This document shows positions 24,872 to 29,490 of a stretch of 29,490 bases of DNA, piece after piece; the first letter of the stretch is position 1; each line of letters begins with the position of its first letter. The stretch comes from a virus. The notes beneath the pieces were generated by a model. That model had not been told where the DNA came from. It worked only from the letters and a program-made list of their open reading frames with translations, and ran no database searches. The stretch covers positions 1 through 29,490 of IMG/VR virus record IMGVR_UViG_3300028388_004755. One strand, given 5' to 3'. The translations under genes and the position numbers were made by a program.

Positions 24872-25666
24872 ATGACTAAACCCATCATTCCCTGGATGGG
24901 CGGCAAACGCCGCCTGGTCGACCGCATCCTGCCTTTCTTCCCACCCCATGAGTGCTACGTCGAACCCTTCGCAGGCGGTGCCGCGCTGTTTTTCATGCGG
25001 CCACAACCTGCCCAGGTGGAAGTACTCAACGACATCAATGGGGACCTGGTGAACCTGTACCGAGTGGTGCAGCACCACCTCGAAGAATTCGTGCGGCAAT
25101 TCAAATGGGCACTATCAAGCCGCCAGGTGTTCGAGTGGCAAAAGATGACCCGCCCGGAAACCCTAACCGACATCCAACGCGCTGCCAGGTTCTACTACCT
25201 GCAGCACCTGGCGTTCGGCGGCAAGGTATCCGGCCAATCGTTCGGCACAGCCACAACGGCACCGCCGGGCTTAAACCTACTGCGCATCGAGGAGCAGCTA
25301 TCGGCGGCACACTTGCGCCTAAGCCAGGTATACATCGAAAACCTGAGTTGGCAGGATGTCATCAAACGCTACGACCGCGAGCACAGCTTTTTCTACCTGG
25401 ATCCACCCTACTGGGAAACCGCAGGCTACGGTGTCGGCTTCGGCTGGGAGCAATACGAGGAAATGGCCGTGCTACTGGCTACCATCAAAGGCAAGGCCAT
25501 TGTGAGCCTGAACGACCACCCGGATGTGCGGCAGGTGTTTGGGCGGTTTCATATTGAGAGTACGGAGATACGGTATACAGTGGGTGGAGGGAAAAATAAT
25601 GTTGATCGTGGTGAAGTGCTGATTTTTAACTGGGATGTGGAAAATGATCCGTCGGGTTTGTTCTAA
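24872..25666 (+). CDS. D12-class adenine-N6 DNA methyltransferase
   Basis: A 264-residue Dam-type enzyme that transfers methyl from S-adenosylmethionine to adenine. It begins MTKPIIPWMGGKRRL, has motif I as PFAGGAAL at about 32-39 and the catalytic DPPY at 177-180. Dam members usually recognise GATC; the target here is not provable from sequence. It follows the spike gene after 11 bp and probably protects phage DNA or alters host or phage gene control. The last 120 bp have an AT-richer, different codon use from the rest, and the next gene begins inside it, suggesting a recombination junction. Confidence 0.92.
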   Translation: MTKPIIPWMGGKRRLVDRILPFFPPHECYVEPFAGGAALFFMRPQPAQVEVLNDINGDLVNLYRVVQHHLEEFVRQFKWALSSRQVFEWQKMTRPETLTDIQRAARFYYLQHLAFGGKVSGQSFGTATTAPPGLNLLRIEEQLSAAHLRLSQVYIENLSWQDVIKRYDREHSFFYLDPPYWETAGYGVGFGWEQYEEMAVLLATIKGKAIVSLNDHPDVRQVFGRFHIESTEIRYTVGGGKNNVDRGEVLIFNWDVENDPSGLF

Positions 25667-26387
25667 AGTTTGTGATTTCTTGGTTACCAATGGCGGGTAT
25701 TATCTAGTACTTGCCATTTTGTTTGTTGGAACGATGTTGGCTGCACCAATGCAAATGGATGCTGCCTTATTATTTAATATTGCCGAAGGTTTAGCACTAG
25801 TCACGATTGCATTAGTTGCACTAAGAACATGGAAAAAAACTGAGCACTGGAAAGTGAAGAAAGAAGCGTTTCTAATTCTTTATGAGTACGAAAACCAAAT
25901 CGATGATTCACAAGTCATCCTATCTGACATATATAGTAGAATTCAAGAGTTCACAGTTGATCTATTAATGCCTGAGGAATACACAGATTACAAAACCTAT
26001 GTAATCAACGAACTATCAGATATCGAAAATTCACTTAAAGAAAAAGTCGAAACAACTCCAAATCGTTTAACAAAAAACCTTAAAAGCTGCCTGAGTGCTA
26101 TCGACATAACTTGGGCAAATAAATTCACTAACGAAGTTCGCTATAAAATAATTTTGACTCTTCGAGATAGCGATAGTCGGCCATTTGGAGATTATTCAAA
26201 TATATCAATCAGGCATGAAATTTCGCAGTTAAAACTTATCAACGACCCTAAACCTATGGTTATAGATAGGTTAAAAAAATTGGCGAAGCATTTTAAACAA
26301 TATATAGAAAAAGCAGAAGAAGTTAAAAAATCAATTCCCTCAATTGCTAGAAGCATTGAAATTTCAATTTCAGAGATAGAGCGATGA
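25635..26387 (+). CDS. unknown two-TM membrane protein, paralogue 1
   Basis: A 250-residue protein that is not recognised. Two membrane segments lie at about 21-38 and 43-63, followed by the juxtamembrane motif RTWKKTEHWKVKKEAF (64-79) and a long cytoplasmic helical domain with SAIDITWANKFT at about 154-165 and a coiled C-terminus (KKLAKHFKQYIEKAEE). The same layout and motifs occur in the protein at 27198. The gene is much more AT-rich than the tail genes, a sign of transfer. ATG 25635 or 25644 could start it; both overlap dam by 20-30 bp. The position suggests a superinfection-exclusion or defence role, which is inference. Confidence 0.65.
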   Translation: MWKMIRRVCSKVCDFLVTNGGYYLVLAILFVGTMLAAPMQMDAALLFNIAEGLALVTIALVALRTWKKTEHWKVKKEAFLILYEYENQIDDSQVILSDIYSRIQEFTVDLLMPEEYTDYKTYVINELSDIENSLKEKVETTPNRLTKNLKSCLSAIDITWANKFTNEVRYKIILTLRDSDSRPFGDYSNISIRHEISQLKLINDPKPMVIDRLKKLAKHFKQYIEKAEEVKKSIPSIARSIEISISEIER

Positions 26388-26496
26388 TTTCCGAGGACAA
26401 TAACTGTTCATGTATAAACAAAAACAAATTTCGAGATCTATGAATGTATGACTTCACACCTCTAGTTGATGCTCCCCCAATTTTTGAATTTTGTGA

Positions 26497-26525
26497 TTGA
26501 CGAAGCTCACGCCAAGTAATACATT
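26497..26525 (+). promoter_or_regulatory. promoter of the toxin-antitoxin pair
   Basis: TTGACG at 26497-26502 and TACATT at 26520-26525 are spaced by 17 bp, a good sigma-70 promoter. The -10 lies inside the palindrome that is the likely antitoxin operator, so bound antitoxin would block transcription. Confidence 0.65.
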
Positions 26526-26533
26526 TGTATTAC
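26516..26533. promoter_or_regulatory. palindromic operator of the toxin-antitoxin pair
   Basis: GTAATACA (26516-26523) and TGTATTAC (26526-26533) form a perfect 18-bp palindrome with centre TT, overlapping the -10 element and ending 23 bp before the antitoxin ATG. AbrB-fold MazE antitoxins normally bind such palindromes with their toxin to repress their own operon. Confidence 0.7.
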
Positions 26534-26556
26534 ACCGTAAAGCGAGGGCTAGCAAT

Positions 26557-26820
26557 ATGATGAAGCTGACGACCAAACTACGTAAATCCGGCAACGCGCA
26601 GGTCTTGCCGGTCCCCGCCGCTGCCCTGAAAGAACTAGGTGTCGAGCTTGGCACCGAGTTTTCCATGACCGTTGAGCATGGCCGCATCGAGTTAGTCCGC
26701 ACCCGTCAGCTCCCCAGCCGCGAAGACGTGTTGGCCGCCCTGGGCGATGCCGACCTAAGCATTCCCGACGACATCCGCGATTTTACCGATGCAGCACCAG
26801 TTGGACGGGAGATCCTCTAA
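26557..26820 (+). CDS. MazE-like AbrB-fold antitoxin
   Basis: An 87-residue protein whose N-terminal half is an AbrB/MazE swapped-hairpin domain (MKLTTKLRKSGNAQVLPVP, then LGVELGTEFSMTVEHGRIEL), with a C-terminal tail LPSREDVLAALGDADLSIP likely to wrap and inhibit the toxin. ATG 26557 was chosen over an upstream TTG because CGAGGG lies at about 8 bp and because the start then follows the operator. It ends directly before the toxin GTG. GC-rich codon use differs from the AT-rich genes on both sides, so the pair may have entered as its own unit. Confidence 0.85.
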   Translation: MMKLTTKLRKSGNAQVLPVPAAALKELGVELGTEFSMTVEHGRIELVRTRQLPSREDVLAALGDADLSIPDDIRDFTDAAPVGREIL

Positions 26821-27156
26821 GTGGCCTACATCCCACAACGCGGTGACATCATCGCCCTGGACTTCGATCCATCCGCAGGCAAGGAAATCCAAAAACGCAG
26901 GTCGGCTCTGGTGATCTCAGTCGACGCCATGAACCAACTGGGCCAAGCTTGTGTGATACCCATCACCAGTACCGAGAAAAAACCGGCCATCCTGCACCCA
27001 CAAGTGATGAGCTCATCCACCAGCGGTTACCTGGTCCCCACCCAACTGCGCACCCTCGACTGGCAAGCCCGCCGCGCCAGCCTCATCGAAAAAGCCCCGG
27101 CCGATCTGGTGGATGAATGTGCCAATTTATTGAAGCATTTATTGGGTATAGATTGA
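26821..27156 (+). CDS. MazF/PemK-like endoribonuclease toxin
   Basis: A 111-residue protein of the MazF family: PQRGDIIALDFDPSAGKEI, then RRSALVIS, CVIPITSTEK and a conserved LRTLDW. MazF toxins cut single-stranded RNA at short sequences and stop translation. The start is GTG immediately after the antitoxin stop, with GGGAG upstream, ensuring coupled synthesis. In a prophage the pair can stabilise the element or abort infection by other phages; which applies here is not shown. Confidence 0.9.
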   Translation: MAYIPQRGDIIALDFDPSAGKEIQKRRSALVISVDAMNQLGQACVIPITSTEKKPAILHPQVMSSSTSGYLVPTQLRTLDWQARRASLIEKAPADLVDECANLLKHLLGID

Positions 27157-27197
27157 TAACGATCTAATTAAACCCATCGACCACAGGAAGCCCATTC

Positions 27198-27908
27198 ATG
27201 AAATATCTCGGTGCCACCACCCTGTTTCTGGTCGTACTCATACTGGGCATTCTTTACTTCTCAGAACCAGGCGTCAGCGGTCCCGAATTCTTCAATATGG
27301 TGACAGGTGCAGCGCTGGTTGTTGCGGCCTTCTACGCACACAGAACGTGGAGAAAAACAGAACACTGGAAGGTGAAAAAAGATGCTTTTTCTTACCTAAC
27401 CAAACAAGTCTCCAGGGTTAGAAAATTTGAAAAAGTACTTAGCCTTTGCGAATTGGATTTTAACGAATTTGGCTATTCGCCTAGAACCTCGTTATTAGAT
27501 AAGGGTGATAGCAGTAAGGAATACATATCACTAGTTAAGAGAACTGAAGGAAAAATCAGAAGCAAATTAGCAATAGTTGATATCGATGAGATTGTTAGCA
27601 CCTTGAATATCTACTTAATCAGCACCGATATAAAATGGGCAAGAGAGTATACCGGTAGAATATACGATCACATGGCTTCAATATTATCGGACGAAAGTGG
27701 GTTCGACAGTTTTTCTATACTACTTAACCATTTTGAAAATCAGTACAGATACGAAATGGCAGATGCTCTTATTGATGAATTCGCTATTGAAAACGCAAAA
27801 TTTATCGCCGATAAACTAGCCGAACTGCGACATAAGCTATCTGCTCTTGAATGGTATTTCGATAAAGTGATTGATGAGATTGAAGCTAAACTAGGCAGCT
27901 CTTTTTAA
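27198..27908 (+). CDS. unknown two-TM membrane protein, paralogue 2
   Basis: A 236-residue protein with membrane segments at about 5-20 and 33-47, then RTWRKTEHWKVKKDAF (49-64), nearly identical to the motif in the protein at 25635. Further on, STDIKWAREYT (142-152) matches SAIDITWANKFT in the first protein, and both end in long helices. The two are thus full-length but strongly diverged paralogues. The start at ATG 27198 has CAGGAAG upstream. Its first 200 bp are GC-richer than the rest, which is AT-rich. Together with the toxin-antitoxin between them, this suggests an accessory defence or exclusion locus; function is unknown. Confidence 0.7.
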   Translation: MKYLGATTLFLVVLILGILYFSEPGVSGPEFFNMVTGAALVVAAFYAHRTWRKTEHWKVKKDAFSYLTKQVSRVRKFEKVLSLCELDFNEFGYSPRTSLLDKGDSSKEYISLVKRTEGKIRSKLAIVDIDEIVSTLNIYLISTDIKWAREYTGRIYDHMASILSDESGFDSFSILLNHFENQYRYEMADALIDEFAIENAKFIADKLAELRHKLSALEWYFDKVIDEIEAKLGSSF

Positions 27909-27931
27909 GCTCCTATTGCCCTCCCTGCAAA

Positions 27932-28024
27932 CCCAGCCATACTACCCCAGGCCGTGCGGGCGCGCCTTCGAGACGAGTCGAACCGGCATCGCTTCTGCAT
28001 CCGGACGTTTCACCCGCACGGCTT
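27932..28024. ncRNA. structured element A (possible C4/CI-type antisense RNA)
   Basis: The long stem GCCGTGCGGG (27951-27960) pairs with CCCGCACGGC (28013-28022), extended by two more pairs. Within it are a hairpin TTCGA/TCGAA (27967-27982) and a CCGG/CCGG hairpin (27983-28004) whose loop holds GCTTCT. Upstream is CCCAGCCATACTA, identical in element B. The multibranch shape and phage location recall P1 C4 and P4 CI antisense immunity RNAs, but the family and even the transcribed strand are unproven. Confidence 0.4.
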
Positions 28025-28111
28025 ACCCTTACCCACCCTCTTTTTTAAAACCAAAAAACACAGCCCCAGCAACCTATTGTCTTTAACCCGCCACAGAGCT
28101 ATGGTGTCTAC

Positions 28112-28187
28112 GCGCTGGCAAAATCCAGCGCCGGGATTCGAACCCCGGATAACAAAGAGCGGCAAGACCGCCGCTGGCGGTTTTTTT
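28112..28187 (+). ncRNA. possible small RNA: two hairpins and terminator
   Basis: GCGCTGG/CCAGCGC (28112-28131) is followed at once by CCGGG/CCCGG (28131-28148), with loop ATTCGAAC, and then by an intrinsic terminator. This compact chain of about 76 nt looks like a terminated small RNA. No clear promoter is seen upstream, and it may simply be the end of a leftover transcript. Confidence 0.35.
28167..28187 (+). terminator. intrinsic terminator
   Basis: ACCGCC (28167-28172), loop GCT and GGCGGT (28176-28181) form a perfect stem followed by a run of seven T (28181-28187). An alternative hairpin AGCGGC/GCCGCT (28158-28175) overlaps it and could compete. It would end rightward transcripts from the moron genes. 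Confidence 0.75.
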
Positions 28188-28202
28188 GTGCCCAGCGGTT
28201 GG

Positions 28203-28292
28203 CCCAGCCATACTATGGCGGGCCGTGCGGGGCGCCTTAGGGCGCGCCGGTTTGCTTCTTTGTCCGGTAGTTCGAACCCGCACGGTTCCGCC
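28203..28292. ncRNA. structured element B, second copy of the RNA-like repeat
   Basis: It begins with CCCAGCCATACTA (28203-28215), then a long stem CCGTGCGGG (28223-28231) with CCCGCACGG (28277-28285), continued by GGCGG (28217-28221) with CCGCC (28288-28292). Inside are GCGCC/GGCGC (28232-28245) and CCGG/CCGG (28247-28267) with GCTTCT in the loop. The same architecture as element A is kept although one hairpin uses other bases, which favours selection on RNA structure. Confidence 0.42.
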
Positions 28293-28320
28293 ACCCCGAT
28301 TCGAACCGGGAACGGCGGAA
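28286..28320. other. tRNA-like minihelix hairpin
   Basis: TTCCGCC (28286-28292) pairs with GGCGGAA (28314-28320), a 7-bp stem, enclosing CCCG/CGGG around a TTCGAA loop. On the minus strand this looks like an acceptor stem joined to a T-arm. It ends 14 bp before the ribosome binding site of the next gene, and its left arm also takes part in the stem of element B. Confidence 0.4.
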
Positions 28321-28347
28321 TAAACCACCGACAAAAGGAGCACTACA

Positions 28348-28698
28348 ATGAGTGAGATCCGCCTCAACACTCAACAAGGTAAATGGCTGCAAGCTGGCCT
28401 GATGCTCGATGCCGTAGACGACAGCGGTAACAGCTACACCCTCTGCGAAATCAGCAACCTCGACCTTCCCTCCAACGCCGAAGAAGGCGCTAACCGCGCT
28501 GAGAGCATCCTGATGTTCTTAGAAGGCATCACCGGCGAGTTCAACAGCGACCTAATCCTCAGCACCAACGAATGGTCCGGCCTGTCGTTCCTGCTTGGCC
28601 ACTGCCGTGCCCTGGTTGGCATGACCAACGAGGAGAGCACCAAAGCCCGACATGTACTGAAGCTGATGGAAGAATTCGATCGGGAGGGCCAGGAATGA
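28348..28698 (+). CDS. hypothetical protein (116 aa)
   Basis: A 116-residue acidic protein, not recognised: MSEIRLNTQQGKWLQAGLML, a middle with NAEEGANRAESILMFLEGIT and a helical C-terminus (STKARHVLKLMEEFDREG). A strong AAAAGGAG lies 7 bp before the ATG. It overlaps the following Lar-like gene by 4 bp (ATGA), so the two are co-translated and possibly act together. Its codon use is like that of the phage core genes, unlike the AT-rich genes before it. No signal or membrane segment. Confidence 0.65.
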   Translation: MSEIRLNTQQGKWLQAGLMLDAVDDSGNSYTLCEISNLDLPSNAEEGANRAESILMFLEGITGEFNSDLILSTNEWSGLSFLLGHCRALVGMTNEESTKARHVLKLMEEFDREGQE

Positions 28699-28913
28699 AC
28701 CAGCAACGAATCCTGGAGCACTGCCCCATCTGTGACGGCAACCACCTGGTGGTCTACAAACGCCCATCCAGGCTGGCTGGCCAACTGATCACCGTCGAGT
28801 GCCGCAGCTGCCTATGCAGCGCCCCGATCGATCACTGGAACAACGGCAGACCAGCAGCGCCGCTGCAGCACACCCTACTGCCCCACCCTGGCCAACTGCG
28901 CCTGGCGCACTAA
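28695..28913 (+). CDS. Lar-like zinc-ribbon protein
   Basis: A 72-residue protein with two CxxC pairs (CPIC near residue 10, CRSC near 36) and IDHWNNGRP, the layout of the Lar restriction-alleviation family (CPFCG...C..C....W.N). Lar of the Rac prophage lowers type I restriction by enhancing modification; many phage relatives are unstudied. Here it pairs with the unknown gene before it through an ATGA overlap and is followed by a terminator. An adenine methyltransferase is encoded 3 kb upstream, so both could serve in avoiding restriction; this is inference. Confidence 0.7.
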   Translation: MNQQRILEHCPICDGNHLVVYKRPSRLAGQLITVECRSCLCSAPIDHWNNGRPAAPLQHTLLPHPGQLRLAH

Positions 28914-28930
28914 AGCCAACATCAACCCAC

Positions 28931-28956
28931 AGCCCCGGTAAAGCCGGGGCTTTTCG
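28931..28956 (+). terminator. intrinsic terminator at the right end of the phage genes
   Basis: AGCCCCGG (28931-28938) and CCGGGGCT (28944-28951) form a perfect 8-bp stem with loop TAAAG, followed by TTTT. It lies 18 bp after the last phage gene and closes the rightward transcription unit. Confidence 0.85.
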
Positions 28957-29042
28957 CTCCTGCAGCGTACTCCAGCAAAAATCCAAATGCCCACAAAAAA
29001 TCACTCCTCCCACCCTCTTCGCTGCCGTTTTTAGCAAAAAAG

Positions 29043-29152
29043 TGTGCAATGAGATTCTGTGCAATATACAGACGCCAGGCCGCGCCAACTGTGGACACTT
29101 TGTGGTCATTCGGTAATGCACAAAGTGCAAAAGATGTCGTATACGGTGCAAT
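29043..29152 (+). repeat. GTGCAAT and TGTGG(A/T)CA short repeats
   Basis: TGTGCAAT occurs at 29043-29050 and 29058-29065, GTGCAA at 29125-29130, and GTGCAAT at 29146-29152. TGTGGACA (29090-29097) and TGTGGTCA (29101-29108) repeat 11 bp apart. Spacing near one or one and a half helical turns suggests protein binding, possibly integrase or Cox/IHF-type factors. Confidence 0.5.
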
Positions 29153-29212
29153 TGGCTTGGAGGCTGAGCGGGCAAAATCCGCTTGGTCATGCGGGTTCAT
29201 GAGGCGTCAGCA

Positions 29213-29327
29213 GTGACACCACTTGTGACACAACTGAAAAAGCAAGATTTTCAAGAATTCCGATATAACCCATTAAATTCAATAGGTTAGAGCGATTTAA
29301 GTAAAAACAGTGACACGCTGGTGACAC
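29213..29327 (+). repeat. four GTGACAC repeats in two pairs
   Basis: GTGACAC stands at 29213-29219 and 29225-29231 (12 bp apart) and again at 29310-29316 and 29321-29327 (11 bp apart), in the same orientation. The last pair lies about 67 bp from the tRNA 3' end. Candidate integrase arm-binding sites. Confidence 0.55.
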
Positions 29328-29393
29328 CAGGTGTTTTTGGGGGTTTTAGGTTGAAGGCAGTCGGCCGGAGGCCAGTATTCATGGGGGTTGTAA

Positions 29394-29481
29394 TGGTGCC
29401 CGGAGCCGGAATCGAACCGGCACGGCCGCAATGGCCGAGGGATTTTAAGTCCCTTGTGTCTACCAGTTTCACCATCCGGGC
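29394..29481 (-). tRNA. tRNA-Leu (anticodon UAA), CCA encoded
   Basis: The minus strand gives a complete tRNA-Leu: acceptor arms GCCCGGA and TCCGGGC with discriminator A and encoded CCA (29394-29396), D-arm region TGGTGAAACTGGTAGACAC, anticodon stem-loop around ACTTAAAAT (UAA), a long variable arm as in leucine tRNAs, and the T-arm GCCGGTTCGATTCCGGC. Its 3' end points to the phage, as when a tyrosine integrase uses a tRNA 3' end as attB. This is most likely a host gene restored by the prophage end. Confidence 0.95.
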
Positions 29482-29490
29482 GTTGAACTT

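Larger units (their letters stand above)
27909..28347. other. 439-bp non-coding block with structured repeats
   Basis: The block holds no convincing gene. It contains two homologous stem-loop elements, tRNA-like hairpins with TTCGAA loops, a hairpin chain ending in a terminator, and the ribosome binding site of the next gene (AAAAGGAG). Open frames on both strands run through these hairpins and give compositionally odd products, so they were not called. Confidence 0.7.
28957..29393. other. non-coding phage end with arm-like repeats
   Basis: No credible gene is present. The stretch holds GTGCAAT at 29044-29050, 29059-29065 and 29146-29152 (GTGCAA also at 29125), TGTGGACA at 29090 with TGTGGTCA at 29101, and GTGACAC at 29213, 29225, 29310 and 29321. 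Such short spaced repeats beside a tRNA 3' end are typical of integrase arm sites. Confidence 0.55.
1..29396. mobile_element. P2/HP1-like myophage prophage, left end missing
   Basis: The window carries a near-complete set of P2-type head genes, contractile-tail genes, an Ogr-type late activator and a primase-helicase, in compact operons with overlapping stops and starts. Gene order after head completion (sheath, tube, lysis, chaperone, tape measure, baseplate, fibre, hub, spike) follows HP1-like phages. The right edge is inferred to be the 3' end of the tRNA-Leu gene. The left edge is outside the window, since integrase, repressor and Cox genes are absent. The exact attachment core is not visible because the other junction is missing. 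It could also be an unintegrated phage genome, although the complete tRNA at the end favours a prophage. Confidence 0.9.

Noticed and set aside
26388-26496. Gene between paralogue 1 and the toxin-antitoxin pair
   Set aside because: Only short broken frames; the stretch appears to be a plain AT-rich spacer leading into the promoter at 26497.
28081-28150. Complete tRNA in the structured block
   Set aside because: T-arm-like hairpins are present, but no D-arm or anticodon arm at proper distance could be folded on either strand.
27954-28355. Rightward 133-codon open frame across the structured block
   Set aside because: It crosses two large stems and an intrinsic terminator, has no ribosome binding site and gives a product dictated by the hairpins (PGFEPR, SSNPHG strings). 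More likely a by-product of RNA structure.
28010-28370. Leftward open frames (28010-28294 and 28083-28370)
   Set aside because: They contain RTARHSMAG-type strings seen in spurious prophage ORFs, overlap the same stems and run against the neighbouring genes. Treated as shadows of the RNA-like elements.
28922-29200. Leftward frames across the phage end
   Set aside because: They cover the terminator and the repeat arrays, lack a good ribosome binding site and show no recognisable protein pattern.
29287-29475. Leftward 62-codon frame at the window end
   Set aside because: It is the translation of the tRNA-Leu gene itself (VDTRDLKSLGH pattern), not a protein gene.
1-29490. CRISPR array or insertion sequence
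   Set aside because: No regularly spaced repeats of 24-40 bp and no transposase gene were seen; the repeats near 29 kb are too short and irregular.

Overview
This window is most of a temperate myophage of the P2/HP1 type, apparently integrated as a prophage beside a tRNA-Leu gene in a moderately GC-rich gammaproteobacterium. The phage identity rests on a complete P2-type head module (portal and large terminase reading left, scaffold/protease, capsid, small terminase and head completion reading right), followed by a contractile tail with sheath, tube, tape measure, baseplate, hub and spike genes. The tail order (sheath and tube, lysis genes, tape measure, then baseplate) is that of HP1-like phages rather than P2 itself. 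The host cannot be named from the sequence. No integrase, immunity repressor or Cox gene is present; they probably lie left of position 1.

Layout: 1-4.7 kb is an early operon reading right: a primase-helicase, a small winged-helix protein, a membrane protein ending in a winged helix, a DksA/TraR-type zinc protein and two small unknown proteins. 4.7-5.1 kb is an AT-rich island with a 53-residue TTG-start ORF. 5.1-8.2 kb reads left: the late activator Ogr, the portal (Q) and the large terminase (P). A 47-bp dyad at 8267-8313 separates these from the rightward late operon and is the best candidate for the Ogr-controlled divergent late promoter. 8.4-24.9 kb is the late operon: O, N, M, L, R, S, sheath, tube, transglycosylase, holin, a membrane accessory protein, tail chaperone with a -1 frameshift extension, tape measure, baseplate wedge, J, I, tail fibre, three unknown tail-end proteins, baseplate/hub proteins and spike.

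24.9-28.9 kb is the accessory (moron) region: a D12-class adenine methyltransferase, two diverged paralogues of an unrecognised two-transmembrane protein flanking a MazE/MazF-like toxin-antitoxin pair, a 439-bp non-coding block with two homologous structured elements (possible C4/CI-type antisense RNA) plus tRNA-like hairpins and a terminator, then an unknown protein and a Lar-like zinc protein. 28.9-29.4 kb is non-coding, with a terminator and several families of short repeats of the kind seen in phage attachment-site arms. It ends at a tRNA-Leu(UAA) whose 3' end faces the phage, as expected for integration into a tRNA 3' end.

The most novel-looking parts are the paired 2TM proteins around the toxin-antitoxin module and the duplicated structured RNA block. 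Both sit where P2-like phages carry superinfection-exclusion and immunity genes.
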